A model generated the notes under the pieces. That model made no database searches and was not told where the DNA came from. It worked only from the letters and a program-made list of their open reading frames with translations. From JALSRK01 sp964461995 (GTDB lineage Bacteria > Acidobacteriota > Terriglobia > Bryobacterales > Bryobacteraceae), in contig CAYWXL010000003.1 of the NCBI GenBank assembly GCA_964461995.1, positions 1-64,000 on the forward strand: 64,000 bases of DNA, written 5' to 3'. The position numbers and the translations under genes are program-made. This document shows positions 57,351 to 64,000 of the stretch, in pieces (the stretch's first letter is position 1; the number at the start of each line of letters is the position of its first letter).

Positions 57351-58982
57351 ATGAAGGCGTTTCCTCTGGTGGCGGCGCTCCTGGTCTCTGCCGGGGCGTT
57401 CGGGGCCGAGTGGAGCCGGTTCGTCTCCGGGCCGTTCGAAGTCCTCAGCAGAGCTGGGCAAAGGCCGGCGCGGGAGATCCTCACCGAGCTGGAACAGGTT
57501 CGGCACGCTCTCGGCACGGTCCTCGAAAAGCAGGATCTCGAGGCGGTGTGGCCGATGCAGGTAGTGGTCTTCGCCTCGGAGCGTGATTGCCGCGGCTGTT
57601 TGCTCGGCCGGTGGTTCGAGCGCCGGGACAAATGGATGCTCGGAACGGTCCGGGGGCGGCCGCTTCCGCACGGGCAGCTCGCCCAGATTCTTCTCGACGC
57701 GAACACCCGAAGAATGCCCGAAGAAGTGGAGCGGGGGCTGACGGCGCTGTTTTCCACGATTCAGGTTCAGGGCGTGCGGGTCACGCTGGGAAGGCCGGTG
57801 GCGCAGCCGGACCTCGACTGGGCGCGGATGCACATGCTGCTCGTGGATCCGGAATACAGCGTCCGCACTCCCGTGCTCCTCGCCAACCTCCAGCAAGGCG
57901 CTGACTGGCACGTCGCATACAAGAACGCTTTCGGTAAGACGCCCGAGGAGATGGAAGGGCTGGTGAAAGCCTATCTGGCGGCTGGACAGTTTCCGGTCCG
58001 CGAGTTTTCCGGAGCGCCGGTCTCGCCGAAGCGGTTTCGTCCCCGCGACTACCGCCCCGAATACATCGAGACCGCCGTGGCGGATCTAAAGCAGGGAGAG
58101 GCAGCGCGGGCCGCGTACGAGGCGGTGCTGTCCAAGTACGGCGACTACCCGCCGGCGCTCGAAGGCCTGGAGCGGTTTGAAGCCGCCGTGAAGGCGGGAT
58201 CGCGTAGCGCCCGCTGCCTGGTGGAATACGCCAAGAGCCTCCAGGCTCCGGCGCTCGCCCGGCCCGCTCTGGTGCGAGCCACGGAGCTGAATCCGCGGTG
58301 GGCCGTGCCTTGGGCGCTGATGGCGGATCTGGAGACCAACGCCGCTCTGAAGATCCGCGATTTGAAAAAGGCCACGGAACTGGATTCCCGGAACCTGGCT
58401 TACTGGGAAGCCTTATCGCAGGCGTACTTGGACGCCGGGGACATCCGGCAGGCGAGCATCGCCCTGGGCGGGGCGATGCGGGCGGCCCGGACGCCGGAGG
58501 AGCGCGAGAAGTACTACCAGAAGCGCCTCCGGCTGGAGGAGCGCCGGGCGGAACAGCGCGTGCGGTCCCGCCAGTCCGACCTGATCCGCAGGCGCCGTAC
58601 CGAGGCCCGCCGCCTCCGCGAGGAGTGGGAAGAGATGTTGCGGCGCGCCCGGGAGGCCGAAGAAACGGCTGGGGGCGAGGAAGCGACGGACGTGGTCGAG
58701 TGGTGGGACGATCCGCGGCCGAAAGCGAAGATCTGGGGCTTGTTGAAGGAAGTCGAATGCACGCGCGGGCCGGCCCGGCTGGTGATCGAGGACAGTGACG
58801 GCAAGCTTACCCGGCTGGTCGTGAAGGACCCCGGCAAGGTGGTGATCATGGGCCGGGAGCCGAACGCCACGCTCGGCTGCGGGAAGCAGAACCCGCCCCG
58901 GCCGGTAGCCGTGGAGTACTACAAGCCGTCGCAGCCGGGGGGCAAGAGCGCAGGTGAAGTCGCTGTGGTCGAATTCCAGTGA
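57351..58982 (+). CDS. Exported protein with TPR-like and coiled-coil regions
   Basis: A 543-residue protein with a signal peptide (MKAFPLVAALLVSAGAFGA). Residues about 20-215 are a globular region with no catalytic motif that I recognise. About 235-400 are helical repeats of TPR type (AARAAYEAVLSKYGDYPPAL, AYLDAGDIRQASIALGGAM). About 385-450 are a highly charged Arg/Glu coiled coil, and the last 80 residues form a small beta domain. The ATG at 57351 is fixed by the -10 box and signal peptide. Function unknown; it precedes an MFS gene by one base. Confidence 0.7.
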   Translation: MKAFPLVAALLVSAGAFGAEWSRFVSGPFEVLSRAGQRPAREILTELEQVRHALGTVLEKQDLEAVWPMQVVVFASERDCRGCLLGRWFERRDKWMLGTVRGRPLPHGQLAQILLDANTRRMPEEVERGLTALFSTIQVQGVRVTLGRPVAQPDLDWARMHMLLVDPEYSVRTPVLLANLQQGADWHVAYKNAFGKTPEEMEGLVKAYLAAGQFPVREFSGAPVSPKRFRPRDYRPEYIETAVADLKQGEAARAAYEAVLSKYGDYPPALEGLERFEAAVKAGSRSARCLVEYAKSLQAPALARPALVRATELNPRWAVPWALMADLETNAALKIRDLKKATELDSRNLAYWEALSQAYLDAGDIRQASIALGGAMRAARTPEEREKYYQKRLRLEERRAEQRVRSRQSDLIRRRRTEARRLREEWEEMLRRAREAEETAGGEEATDVVEWWDDPRPKAKIWGLLKEVECTRGPARLVIEDSDGKLTRLVVKDPGKVVIMGREPNATLGCGKQNPPRPVAVEYYKPSQPGGKSAGEVAVVEFQ

Positions 58983-58983
58983 A

Positions 58984-60180
58984 ATGGCCCCCCGGGTCTC
59001 ACTCCGCTGGGTGGCGATCATCGTCATCGCGTTCTCGAGTTTCTTGAACTACTTGGACCGGCAGCTCCTGCCAGCGCTGGCCCCGACGCTCCAAGCCGAG
59101 TTCGGCCTCTCGAACGCGGGCTATGGGCTGGTGCTCTCCGCCTTTTCCCTGGCTTACGCGCTGTGCGCCCCTTTGGCTGGATGGGTGGTGGACCGCCTAG
59201 GCTTGGAGCGGGGAATCGTACTGGTGGTGGCCCTGTGGTCCTTGGCGGGGATGGGCACGGGCTTCACCGCTGGGCTGGCCGGATTGCTCCTGGCGCGCGC
59301 CCTGCTCGGCGCGGGCCAGGCCGGGGGCGTCCCGTCGAGCGGAAAGGCGGTGGCCATGTATCTGCCCCCGAGCGAGCGGGCGCTCGGCACTGCAACCACG
59401 CAGATCGGTTTGAGCCTTGGGGCCATCGCCGCGCCGCTGCTGGCGAGTTGGTTCGCCGCGGGGTGGGGATGGCGGGCGGCGTTCGTTTTCACTGGGGCGC
59501 TGGGGTTCGCGTGGATTCCGGTCTGGCTGGCCGTTTCGAGACGGATTCCTCCTGAAGCCGGGTCCTCGCGTCATGAGGTCTCAGTGCGCGGCCTGCTCCG
59601 GGATCCGCGGCTGTGGGGGCTGGTGATCGCCACCCTTCTTTACATGAACCTCTACAGCCTCTGGAGCAATTGGACAACCGTATATCTGGTCGAAGCCCGT
59701 GGGATGAGCGAGCTGGCGGCCAACCGCGCCTTTGCCTGGATCCCGCCGCTGGCGGCCAATGCCGGAGGACTGGCCGGCGGATGGGTCGCCCTGCGTTGGA
59801 TGCGCCGGGGCGTCCCGGCGCTGGCCGCACGCATGAGAGTGAACGTCTGGTGCGCGGCGCTGCTGCTAGGCACGGCGGCTGTCCCGTGGGCTCCCACGAC
59901 CGTTGCGGCGGTGGCGCTGATCTGCGGCAGCTTCTTCTTCGTCACCGCGATGAGCGTGAACGTCTACGCCATGCCGCTCGACTTGTTTGGCCCGGAACGG
60001 GCAGCGCTGGCGACGGCCGCTCTCACCGGGGCTTACGGCCTTATGCAGACCTTCGCCTCGCCGGCCATCGGCGGCCTTGTGGACCGTTTCGGGTTCGGCG
60101 TCGTCTGCGCCGGCGGGGCGGTCCTGCCGCTGGGCGCCGTCGCCGTGCTCCAGCGGCTGACGGTGCGGGAGGAGTCATGA
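58984..60180 (+). CDS. MFS transporter
   Basis: A 398-residue major facilitator with about 12 helices. Early motifs NYLDRQLLPALAPTLQAEFG and GWVVDRLGLERG are typical of the sugar-acid/anion-type (ACS/Nar-like) branch. I use the ATG at 58984, one base after the preceding stop codon; a GTG upstream would overlap that gene. The stop codon overlaps the next gene (ATGA), so it is translationally coupled to the acetyltransferase. Substrate unknown. Confidence 0.85.
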   Translation: MAPRVSLRWVAIIVIAFSSFLNYLDRQLLPALAPTLQAEFGLSNAGYGLVLSAFSLAYALCAPLAGWVVDRLGLERGIVLVVALWSLAGMGTGFTAGLAGLLLARALLGAGQAGGVPSSGKAVAMYLPPSERALGTATTQIGLSLGAIAAPLLASWFAAGWGWRAAFVFTGALGFAWIPVWLAVSRRIPPEAGSSRHEVSVRGLLRDPRLWGLVIATLLYMNLYSLWSNWTTVYLVEARGMSELAANRAFAWIPPLAANAGGLAGGWVALRWMRRGVPALAARMRVNVWCAALLLGTAAVPWAPTTVAAVALICGSFFFVTAMSVNVYAMPLDLFGPERAALATAALTGAYGLMQTFASPAIGGLVDRFGFGVVCAGGAVLPLGAVAVLQRLTVREES

Positions 60181-60650
60181 ACCCGGAGAGCTCGTCCGCG
60201 GAAAATCGTCATTGCCCGAGCGTCGGCGCCGGAGAGGGCTGCCGCGTCCGGCAAGCCGCGGAGGTCGATCTCGAAGCGATCGGCCGGATCCAGGCCGCCT
60301 CCCCCACCGCCGCCCGATGGAGGCCGAAGGACTACCTTGGGCATTTGTGCCTGGTGGCCGAGGAGAGCGGCGGTATCGCCGGATTCATTGTCGCGCGGGA
60401 AGCGGCCGGCGAGTACGAGATCCTCAACCTGGCGGTCGCGCCGGACCGACGGCGCCGCGGCGTCGGCCGGCAGCTGCTTTCGGCGCTCCTTGGGCGCGTT
60501 TCCGGCCCTGTCTTTCTCGAGGTACGGGCATCCAACCGGGCCGCGCGGCGCCTGTACGAGTCTTGCGGTTTTCACCCCGTGGGAATACGGGAAAACTACT
60601 ACCGGGACCCCACGGAATCGGCTATTGTAATGAGGTTTCAATCGTGCTAA
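60177..60650 (+). CDS. GNAT N-acetyltransferase, RimI-like
   Basis: A 157-residue acetyltransferase. The acetyl-CoA loop is LAVAPDRRRRGVGRQLL (Q/RxxGxG/A type), followed by FLEVRASNRAARRLYESCGF and RENYYRDPTESAIVM, the typical RimI C-terminus. RimI acetylates ribosomal protein S18; related enzymes have other protein or small-molecule targets. The ATG overlaps the MFS stop codon. An N-terminal extension of about 20 residues is unusual. Confidence 0.82.
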   Translation: MNPESSSAENRHCPSVGAGEGCRVRQAAEVDLEAIGRIQAASPTAARWRPKDYLGHLCLVAEESGGIAGFIVAREAAGEYEILNLAVAPDRRRRGVGRQLLSALLGRVSGPVFLEVRASNRAARRLYESCGFHPVGIRENYYRDPTESAIVMRFQSC

Positions 60651-60799
60651 GGTTCGAAGTGAAAGGGCGGTTTCTGGCGGCCGCCCTTCCCGGCTTCACG
60701 ATGATCGCCGTCGCGCAGAGCCTTAAGTGGCTGAACCGCAATCCCCTCACACCGCGCGACGGATTCCAACCCCATAAGGGCACCAAGGGAGAGACTTCT

Positions 60800-61033
60800 A
60801 TGGAGAGACTGAGCCAAGAGGAGCTGAAAGCGCATCTGATGGAAACCGATGAGGAATTCCGGCGCCTGGCGATGGCCCATTCCGAGTATGCCCGGAAGAT
60901 CGAGGCCATTGAATCGCTGCCTCATCCTTCCCCGGAACAGCAGTTGGAAGAAATCAAGCTGAAAAAACTGAAGCTCCATGCCAAGGATCTGATGGCCCAG
61001 ATTATGAGCCGTCACATGGCCGGGGCACACTAG
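60800..61033 (+). CDS. DUF465/YdcH-family small protein
   Basis: A 77-residue helical protein. The pattern LMETDEEFRRLAMAHSEY, then a turn (LPHPSPEQQ), then LEEIKLKKLKLHAKDLMAQI matches the DUF465 (YdcH) family of two-helix proteins of unknown function. The ATG follows GGGAGAG. A GC-rich hairpin downstream probably ends the transcript of the MFS-GNAT-DUF465 genes. Confidence 0.8.
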   Translation: MERLSQEELKAHLMETDEEFRRLAMAHSEYARKIEAIESLPHPSPEQQLEEIKLKKLKLHAKDLMAQIMSRHMAGAH

Positions 61034-61083
61034 AGTCCGTTGGGTGCGCTCAATCCGTTCTGAGTTCTGGGAGTGGTGTACGG

Positions 61084-61116
61084 GCCCGGGCCGTTCGGCC
61101 CGGGCTCAATCATTTT
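61084..61116 (+). terminator. Intrinsic terminator
   Basis: GCCCGGGCC, loop GTTC, GGCCCGGGC is a perfect 9-bp stem followed after a few bases by TTTTT. It can serve the plus-strand DUF465 transcript; the opposite gene also ends nearby. Confidence 0.7.
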
Positions 61117-61191
61117 TGCCGGACTGAGAAAAGCCAGGCTGGCCGAGGGCTGGAGAAGCGGGGAGAGCAAGCGCCGCCAGCCGGCGCTCTG

Positions 61192-62355
61192 TCAGCGCGA
61201 GCGCAGGAACTTGTCGATCCTCTCGACGGCTTCCATCAAGTTTTCGTAACTGTTGGCGTAGCTCAGGCGCAAAAAGCCTTCCCCATAGGCGCCGAAAGCG
61301 GTGCCTGAGAGACCCGCGACGCCCGCCTCATTGAGCAGCGCGTCCGCCAGCTCCTTCGATCGCATGCCCGTGCCTGTGATGTTGGGGAACGCGTAGAAGG
61401 CGCCCCGGGGCAGATTGCAGCGGAACCCAGGCAGTTCATTGAGTCCCTTCACAAAAGCGTCCCGCCGGCGCTTGAATTCCGCCACCATCCGCTCCGATTC
61501 CTCTTGCGGGCCGGTCAGCGCCGCCATGGCCGCCCGCTGGGTGAAGGTGGCGGTGCAGGAGTTCGAATTTACCATCAATTTGTTTACCGCCTCGGCCAGC
61601 CACACGGGCATCACGCCATAGCCGATGCGCCATCCCGTCATGGCGTAGATCTTCGAGAAGCCGTCGAGGATGATGGTCTTTTCCTGCATGCCCGGCAGCG
61701 AAGCGATGGAGAAGGGGCGTTCCTCGTAGTAGATTCGCGAGTAAATCTCGTCGGAGAGGATGATGAGATCGCGGTCCCGCACCAGGTCGGCGATGGCGAT
61801 GATGTCTTCTTTGGGGATAAGGCCGCCGGTTGGGTTCTGCGGCGAGTTCAGCACGATCATCTTGGTCCGGTCCGACAACCTGTCTTCGAAGACGTTCAAA
61901 TCGAAAGAGAAACCCCGGTCTTCCAACAGCGGTATCGGCACCGGCCTGGCCCCGCAGACTCCGATCATCGACTCGTAGATGGGAAACCCCGGGTTTGGGT
62001 AGATGACTTCGTCACCCTTTTCAAGCAGCGCCAGCATCGGGAAGAAAATGATGGGCTTCCCGCCGGGGACCACACAGACGTGCTCCGGCCCCACTTCGAT
62101 ACCTCGCGTTTCGGAAATGTGCCGGGCGATGATCTCACGGAGCTCTGGCAGACCCTGTGTCGGGCCGTAGTGCGTCCACCCTTCGTCAAGGGCCCTCTTG
62201 GCGGCTTCCCGGATGTGGGCGGGGGTGTCGAAATCGGGCTCGCCCAGCTCCAGGTGAATCACCCGCTTACCCTGAGCTTCGAGTTCGCGCGCTCTCACCA
62301 AAACTTCGAACGCCGTCTCCACGAGGATCTTGTCCATTCGAGCCGCCAGTTTCAT
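61192..62355 (-). CDS. Class I PLP aminotransferase (aspartate-type)
   Basis: A 387-residue aminotransferase of fold type I. Key motifs are HYGPTQGLPELREIIA, NSPQNPTGG, ILSDEIYSRI and the PLP-lysine region LDGFSKIYAMTGWRIG. It resembles the AspC/AlaT-like Igamma group. The ATG at 62355 is chosen because AAAGGA lies 9 nt upstream and a TATGAT box about 40 nt upstream; longer frames run through that promoter. Likely interconverts aspartate, alanine or aromatic amino acids with 2-oxo acids. Confidence 0.9.
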   Translation of the reverse strand: MKLAARMDKILVETAFEVLVRARELEAQGKRVIHLELGEPDFDTPAHIREAAKRALDEGWTHYGPTQGLPELREIIARHISETRGIEVGPEHVCVVPGGKPIIFFPMLALLEKGDEVIYPNPGFPIYESMIGVCGARPVPIPLLEDRGFSFDLNVFEDRLSDRTKMIVLNSPQNPTGGLIPKEDIIAIADLVRDRDLIILSDEIYSRIYYEERPFSIASLPGMQEKTIILDGFSKIYAMTGWRIGYGVMPVWLAEAVNKLMVNSNSCTATFTQRAAMAALTGPQEESERMVAEFKRRRDAFVKGLNELPGFRCNLPRGAFYAFPNITGTGMRSKELADALLNEAGVAGLSGTAFGAYGEGFLRLSYANSYENLMEAVERIDKFLRSR

Positions 62356-62393
62356 GCCTGTGTGTCCTTTATCGGGGGCGAGGCCAAACTCCA

Positions 62394-62399
62394 TCATAG
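62394..62399 (-). promoter_or_regulatory. -10 box of the aminotransferase gene
   Basis: TATGAT on the minus strand, about 40 nt before the chosen ATG, leaving a leader with the AAAGGA ribosome site. Confidence 0.45.
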
Positions 62400-62530
62400 C
62401 GCTGGCCGGTCCCGGCTCCTGATCCGGAAAAACAGTTGTTCCGGCGCGGCAGGGCGGCGTAATACTATGAGAGCAGGACGGTCTGCACTGCACGGATGGG
62501 CAGGCGCGCGCGTCATCGTTAATAGAAGCG

Positions 62531-63106
62531 ATGAGTGCGCTGGCCGGAAGATTGACCGGGGGAAGCATGGGCGAGGCGCTCCCGCAGGTTCTCGAGGAAT
62601 CGGCCGAAGAGAGAAGCCGGTTCATAACCCAGAACCTGCAGCGAATCTTTGTGCAAATCTACCGGATCGTCGGCAACGTCGATGACGCCCAGGATCTCAC
62701 TCAAGAAGCGTTCATCAAGGCTCTGCAGCGGTCCGGACAGCTCAAGGACACGCGGAAAGCCGCCCATTGGCTTTCCCGGATCGCCACCAACACGGCCATC
62801 GATTTCCTGCGCCGCAACAGCCGGGTGAACTTCTGCGAAGTCGATGAGCTCCCGGAGGCATTGCGCAGTCCCGAAGGCGAGGACCCGGAGCAGTTGGTGC
62901 TCCGCGGCGAACAGCGGCAGGTTCTGGAGGCCGGCTTGGCCCAGCTCACGGTGAAGGAACGCACGGCGCTAGTGCTTCGGGACATCGAGGGACTGCCGGC
63001 GGCGGAGGTCGCCGCCCGGCTCGGTTGCTCGAAGGCCACGGTACGCTCGCACATCGCCAACGCCCGGATCAAGTTCCGGCGTTACCTCGAAAGGAGGAAG
63101 CCATGA
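62531..63106 (+). CDS. ECF-type RNA polymerase sigma factor
   Basis: A 191-residue ECF sigma factor. Region 2 (about 30-95) includes GNVDDAQDLTQEAFIKAL and AAHWLSRIATNTAIDFLRR. Region 4 (about 125-185) includes VLRDIEGLPAAEVAARLGCSK. The start could also be the ATG at 62567. A TAATAC box with TTGTTC 18 nt before it lies about 60 nt upstream. Its TGA overlaps the anti-sigma ATG. Confidence 0.92.
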   Translation: MSALAGRLTGGSMGEALPQVLEESAEERSRFITQNLQRIFVQIYRIVGNVDDAQDLTQEAFIKALQRSGQLKDTRKAAHWLSRIATNTAIDFLRRNSRVNFCEVDELPEALRSPEGEDPEQLVLRGEQRQVLEAGLAQLTVKERTALVLRDIEGLPAAEVAARLGCSKATVRSHIANARIKFRRYLERRKP

Positions 63107-63666
63107 GGCACCCGGAACGCGCAGAGTTGGCTCTGGCCGCCGGCGGGGACCTGCCGTTTTGGCGGCGGTGGATCGTCCGGTGGCATCTGCGGGGATGCGG
63201 GCGCTGCCGGAGCGAGGTGGAAGAGTTCGGCGCCGTCCGGAGGGAGTTGGCTTCCGAGGGCGGGCGACTGCCCGAGCAGCTCAATTGGGATCGACTGGCG
63301 GCGGAGATGCGCGCCAATATCCAAGTCGGCTTGGAAGCGGGGCGATGCGTTTCTCCGGCGCCGCCTCGAGGCCGGAACATCGGATGGCGGATCGCGGCAG
63401 CGTTGGCATCGTTGACGCTCGTGATCGTGAGCGGGTGGCTGTTCCATTTCGCTGGGTTCCGCCTGCACACCACCGAACCCATCACGCCAGCGGTGGCGGC
63501 CACCGCCGAGGGTATTGAAGTCCAGGATGCAAACGGATCCCTGGTGCTGCGGCACCGGAGTGAGGAACCGGTCTTGTTGTCGGTCACCACCGACGGGGCC
63601 ATGACCGCGTCCTATTTCGACGACGAGACCGGCATGGTGACGATCAACAATGTTTACGTCTATTAG
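63103..63666 (+). CDS. Anti-sigma factor, membrane-anchored
   Basis: A 187-residue protein with an N-terminal zinc anti-sigma motif HLRGCGRC (His-X3-Cys-X2-Cys), a transmembrane helix near residues 95-115, and a short extracytoplasmic beta domain. The ATG follows AAGGAGG and overlaps the sigma stop codon, so the pair is co-translated. The 3' end overlaps the next gene by 17 nt. Confidence 0.85.
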   Translation: MRHPERAELALAAGGDLPFWRRWIVRWHLRGCGRCRSEVEEFGAVRRELASEGGRLPEQLNWDRLAAEMRANIQVGLEAGRCVSPAPPRGRNIGWRIAAALASLTLVIVSGWLFHFAGFRLHTTEPITPAVAATAEGIEVQDANGSLVLRHRSEEPVLLSVTTDGAMTASYFDDETGMVTINNVYVY

Positions 63667-64000
63667 ACTCGTCCCCCTCGCGGCGGTGATGTTCGCCTGG
63701 TCCGCCACCGCTCAGGTGGCCGGCACGGAGAAGCTCCGCATCGATTTTCCGCCGGAGTCTCCCGTGGCCGTGGTGTCGATGGACTGGGGTTCCTCGAAGG
63801 CCGAGGCCCGCGGTGGAGCGATGGTGGTGGAGCTGGATACCTCGCTGACGCTCCGGAACACCGGACAGCGGGCGATTCGCGGGATAACGCTCATGGTGCT
63901 GGCTCAGGAGGTCACGCCCGGCGGGAAGGCAAGCGTCACCGTTCCGAGTCTGAACGTGGCGCCGGGCGAGGTCTTCCCCGTTCGGATCAACCTCCGTCTG
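63650..64000 (+). CDS. Exported protein, 3' end beyond the window
   Basis: The first 117 codons of a gene that runs off the end. It begins MFTSIRLVPLAAVMFAWSATAQ, a signal peptide, then a beta-rich region (VVELDTSLTLRNTGQRAIRG, SVTVPSLNVAPGEVFPVRI) that looks like a structural Ig- or CARDB-like domain. It overlaps the anti-sigma gene by 17 nt, so it is part of the ECF operon and may be its effector or sensor. Function unknown. Confidence 0.65.
   Translation, partial: MFTSIRLVPLAAVMFAWSATAQVAGTEKLRIDFPPESPVAVVSMDWGSSKAEARGGAMVVELDTSLTLRNTGQRAIRGITLMVLAQEVTPGGKASVTVPSLNVAPGEVFPVRINLRL

Noticed and set aside
1..64000. CRISPR arrays, insertion sequences, prophage genes or attachment sites.
   Set aside because: I saw no repeat-spacer pattern, transposase or integrase motif, or phage structural gene anywhere in the window.

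Overview
The window is about 64 kb of high-GC chromosomal DNA from a bacterium, most likely an Acidobacteriota of the Solibacter/Bryobacter type (order Bryobacterales). Two secreted proteins (24942-27056 and 30735-32678) end in the C-terminal domain known as TIGR03437, which is largely confined to that group. Carbohydrate-active enzymes, PqaA-like hydrolases, bacillithiol synthase BshA and many exported proteins fit a soil saprotroph. I see no phage genes, insertion sequences, CRISPR arrays or rRNA genes.

Layout. 0.4-6.4 kb: glycoside hydrolases GH78 and GH3, a polytopic acyltransferase and a tiny lipoprotein. 6.4-9.8 kb: RidA and a three-subunit proton-translocating transhydrogenase. 9.9-12.9 kb: tRNA-Arg, a CYTH protein, a small membrane protein, a MoxR ATPase and a methyltransferase. 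13-19.4 kb: housekeeping genes (mnmA, cysteine desulfurase, SAM hydrolase, mutM, a homocysteine methyltransferase/MTHFR fusion, tsaC). 19.5-22.1 kb: 6S RNA, ymdB and a cation/proton antiporter. 22.2-27.1 kb: a CE15-type esterase and two tandem PqaA-like proteins. 27.2-39.9 kb: a DtxR-type regulator, histidine decarboxylase, ACT and FecR proteins, a secreted BNR-like protein, an exported methyltransferase, an orphan histidine kinase, a GH43-like lipoprotein, bshA, an ECF sigma/anti-sigma pair, rsmA and a SIS protein. 40.1-51.5 kb: a FlgM-like anti-sigma factor, a compact lipid/NRPS-type gene cluster, an Ig-like lipoprotein and a sialidase-like protein. 51.6-54.4 kb: the classic ffs-dnaX-ybaB-recR block. 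54.7-64 kb: an M20 peptidase, an outer-membrane protein, a TPR-like protein, MFS, GNAT and DUF465 genes, an aminotransferase, and a second ECF sigma/anti-sigma operon running off the end.

The most interesting system is the minus-strand cluster at 40511-49542. One 1848-residue protein carries FAAL, carrier, condensation, FkbH and carrier domains in that order. It is followed by a GT4 glycosyltransferase and then by a second, paralogous GT4 fused to a type II thioesterase. There is no amino-acid adenylation domain. The domain logic predicts a fatty acid joined to an FkbH-loaded three-carbon acid (probably glycerate), then glycosylated and released: a glycosylated acyl-glycerate lipid. Both glycosyltransferases carry the same short helical segment, LSPEKRALL, which resembles NRPS linker or docking helices.

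A second theme is promoter placement. At least ten genes have a TANNNT -10-like hexamer ending only 6-11 nt before the start codon, which points to widespread leaderless or nearly leaderless transcription. These boxes also helped choose several start codons.
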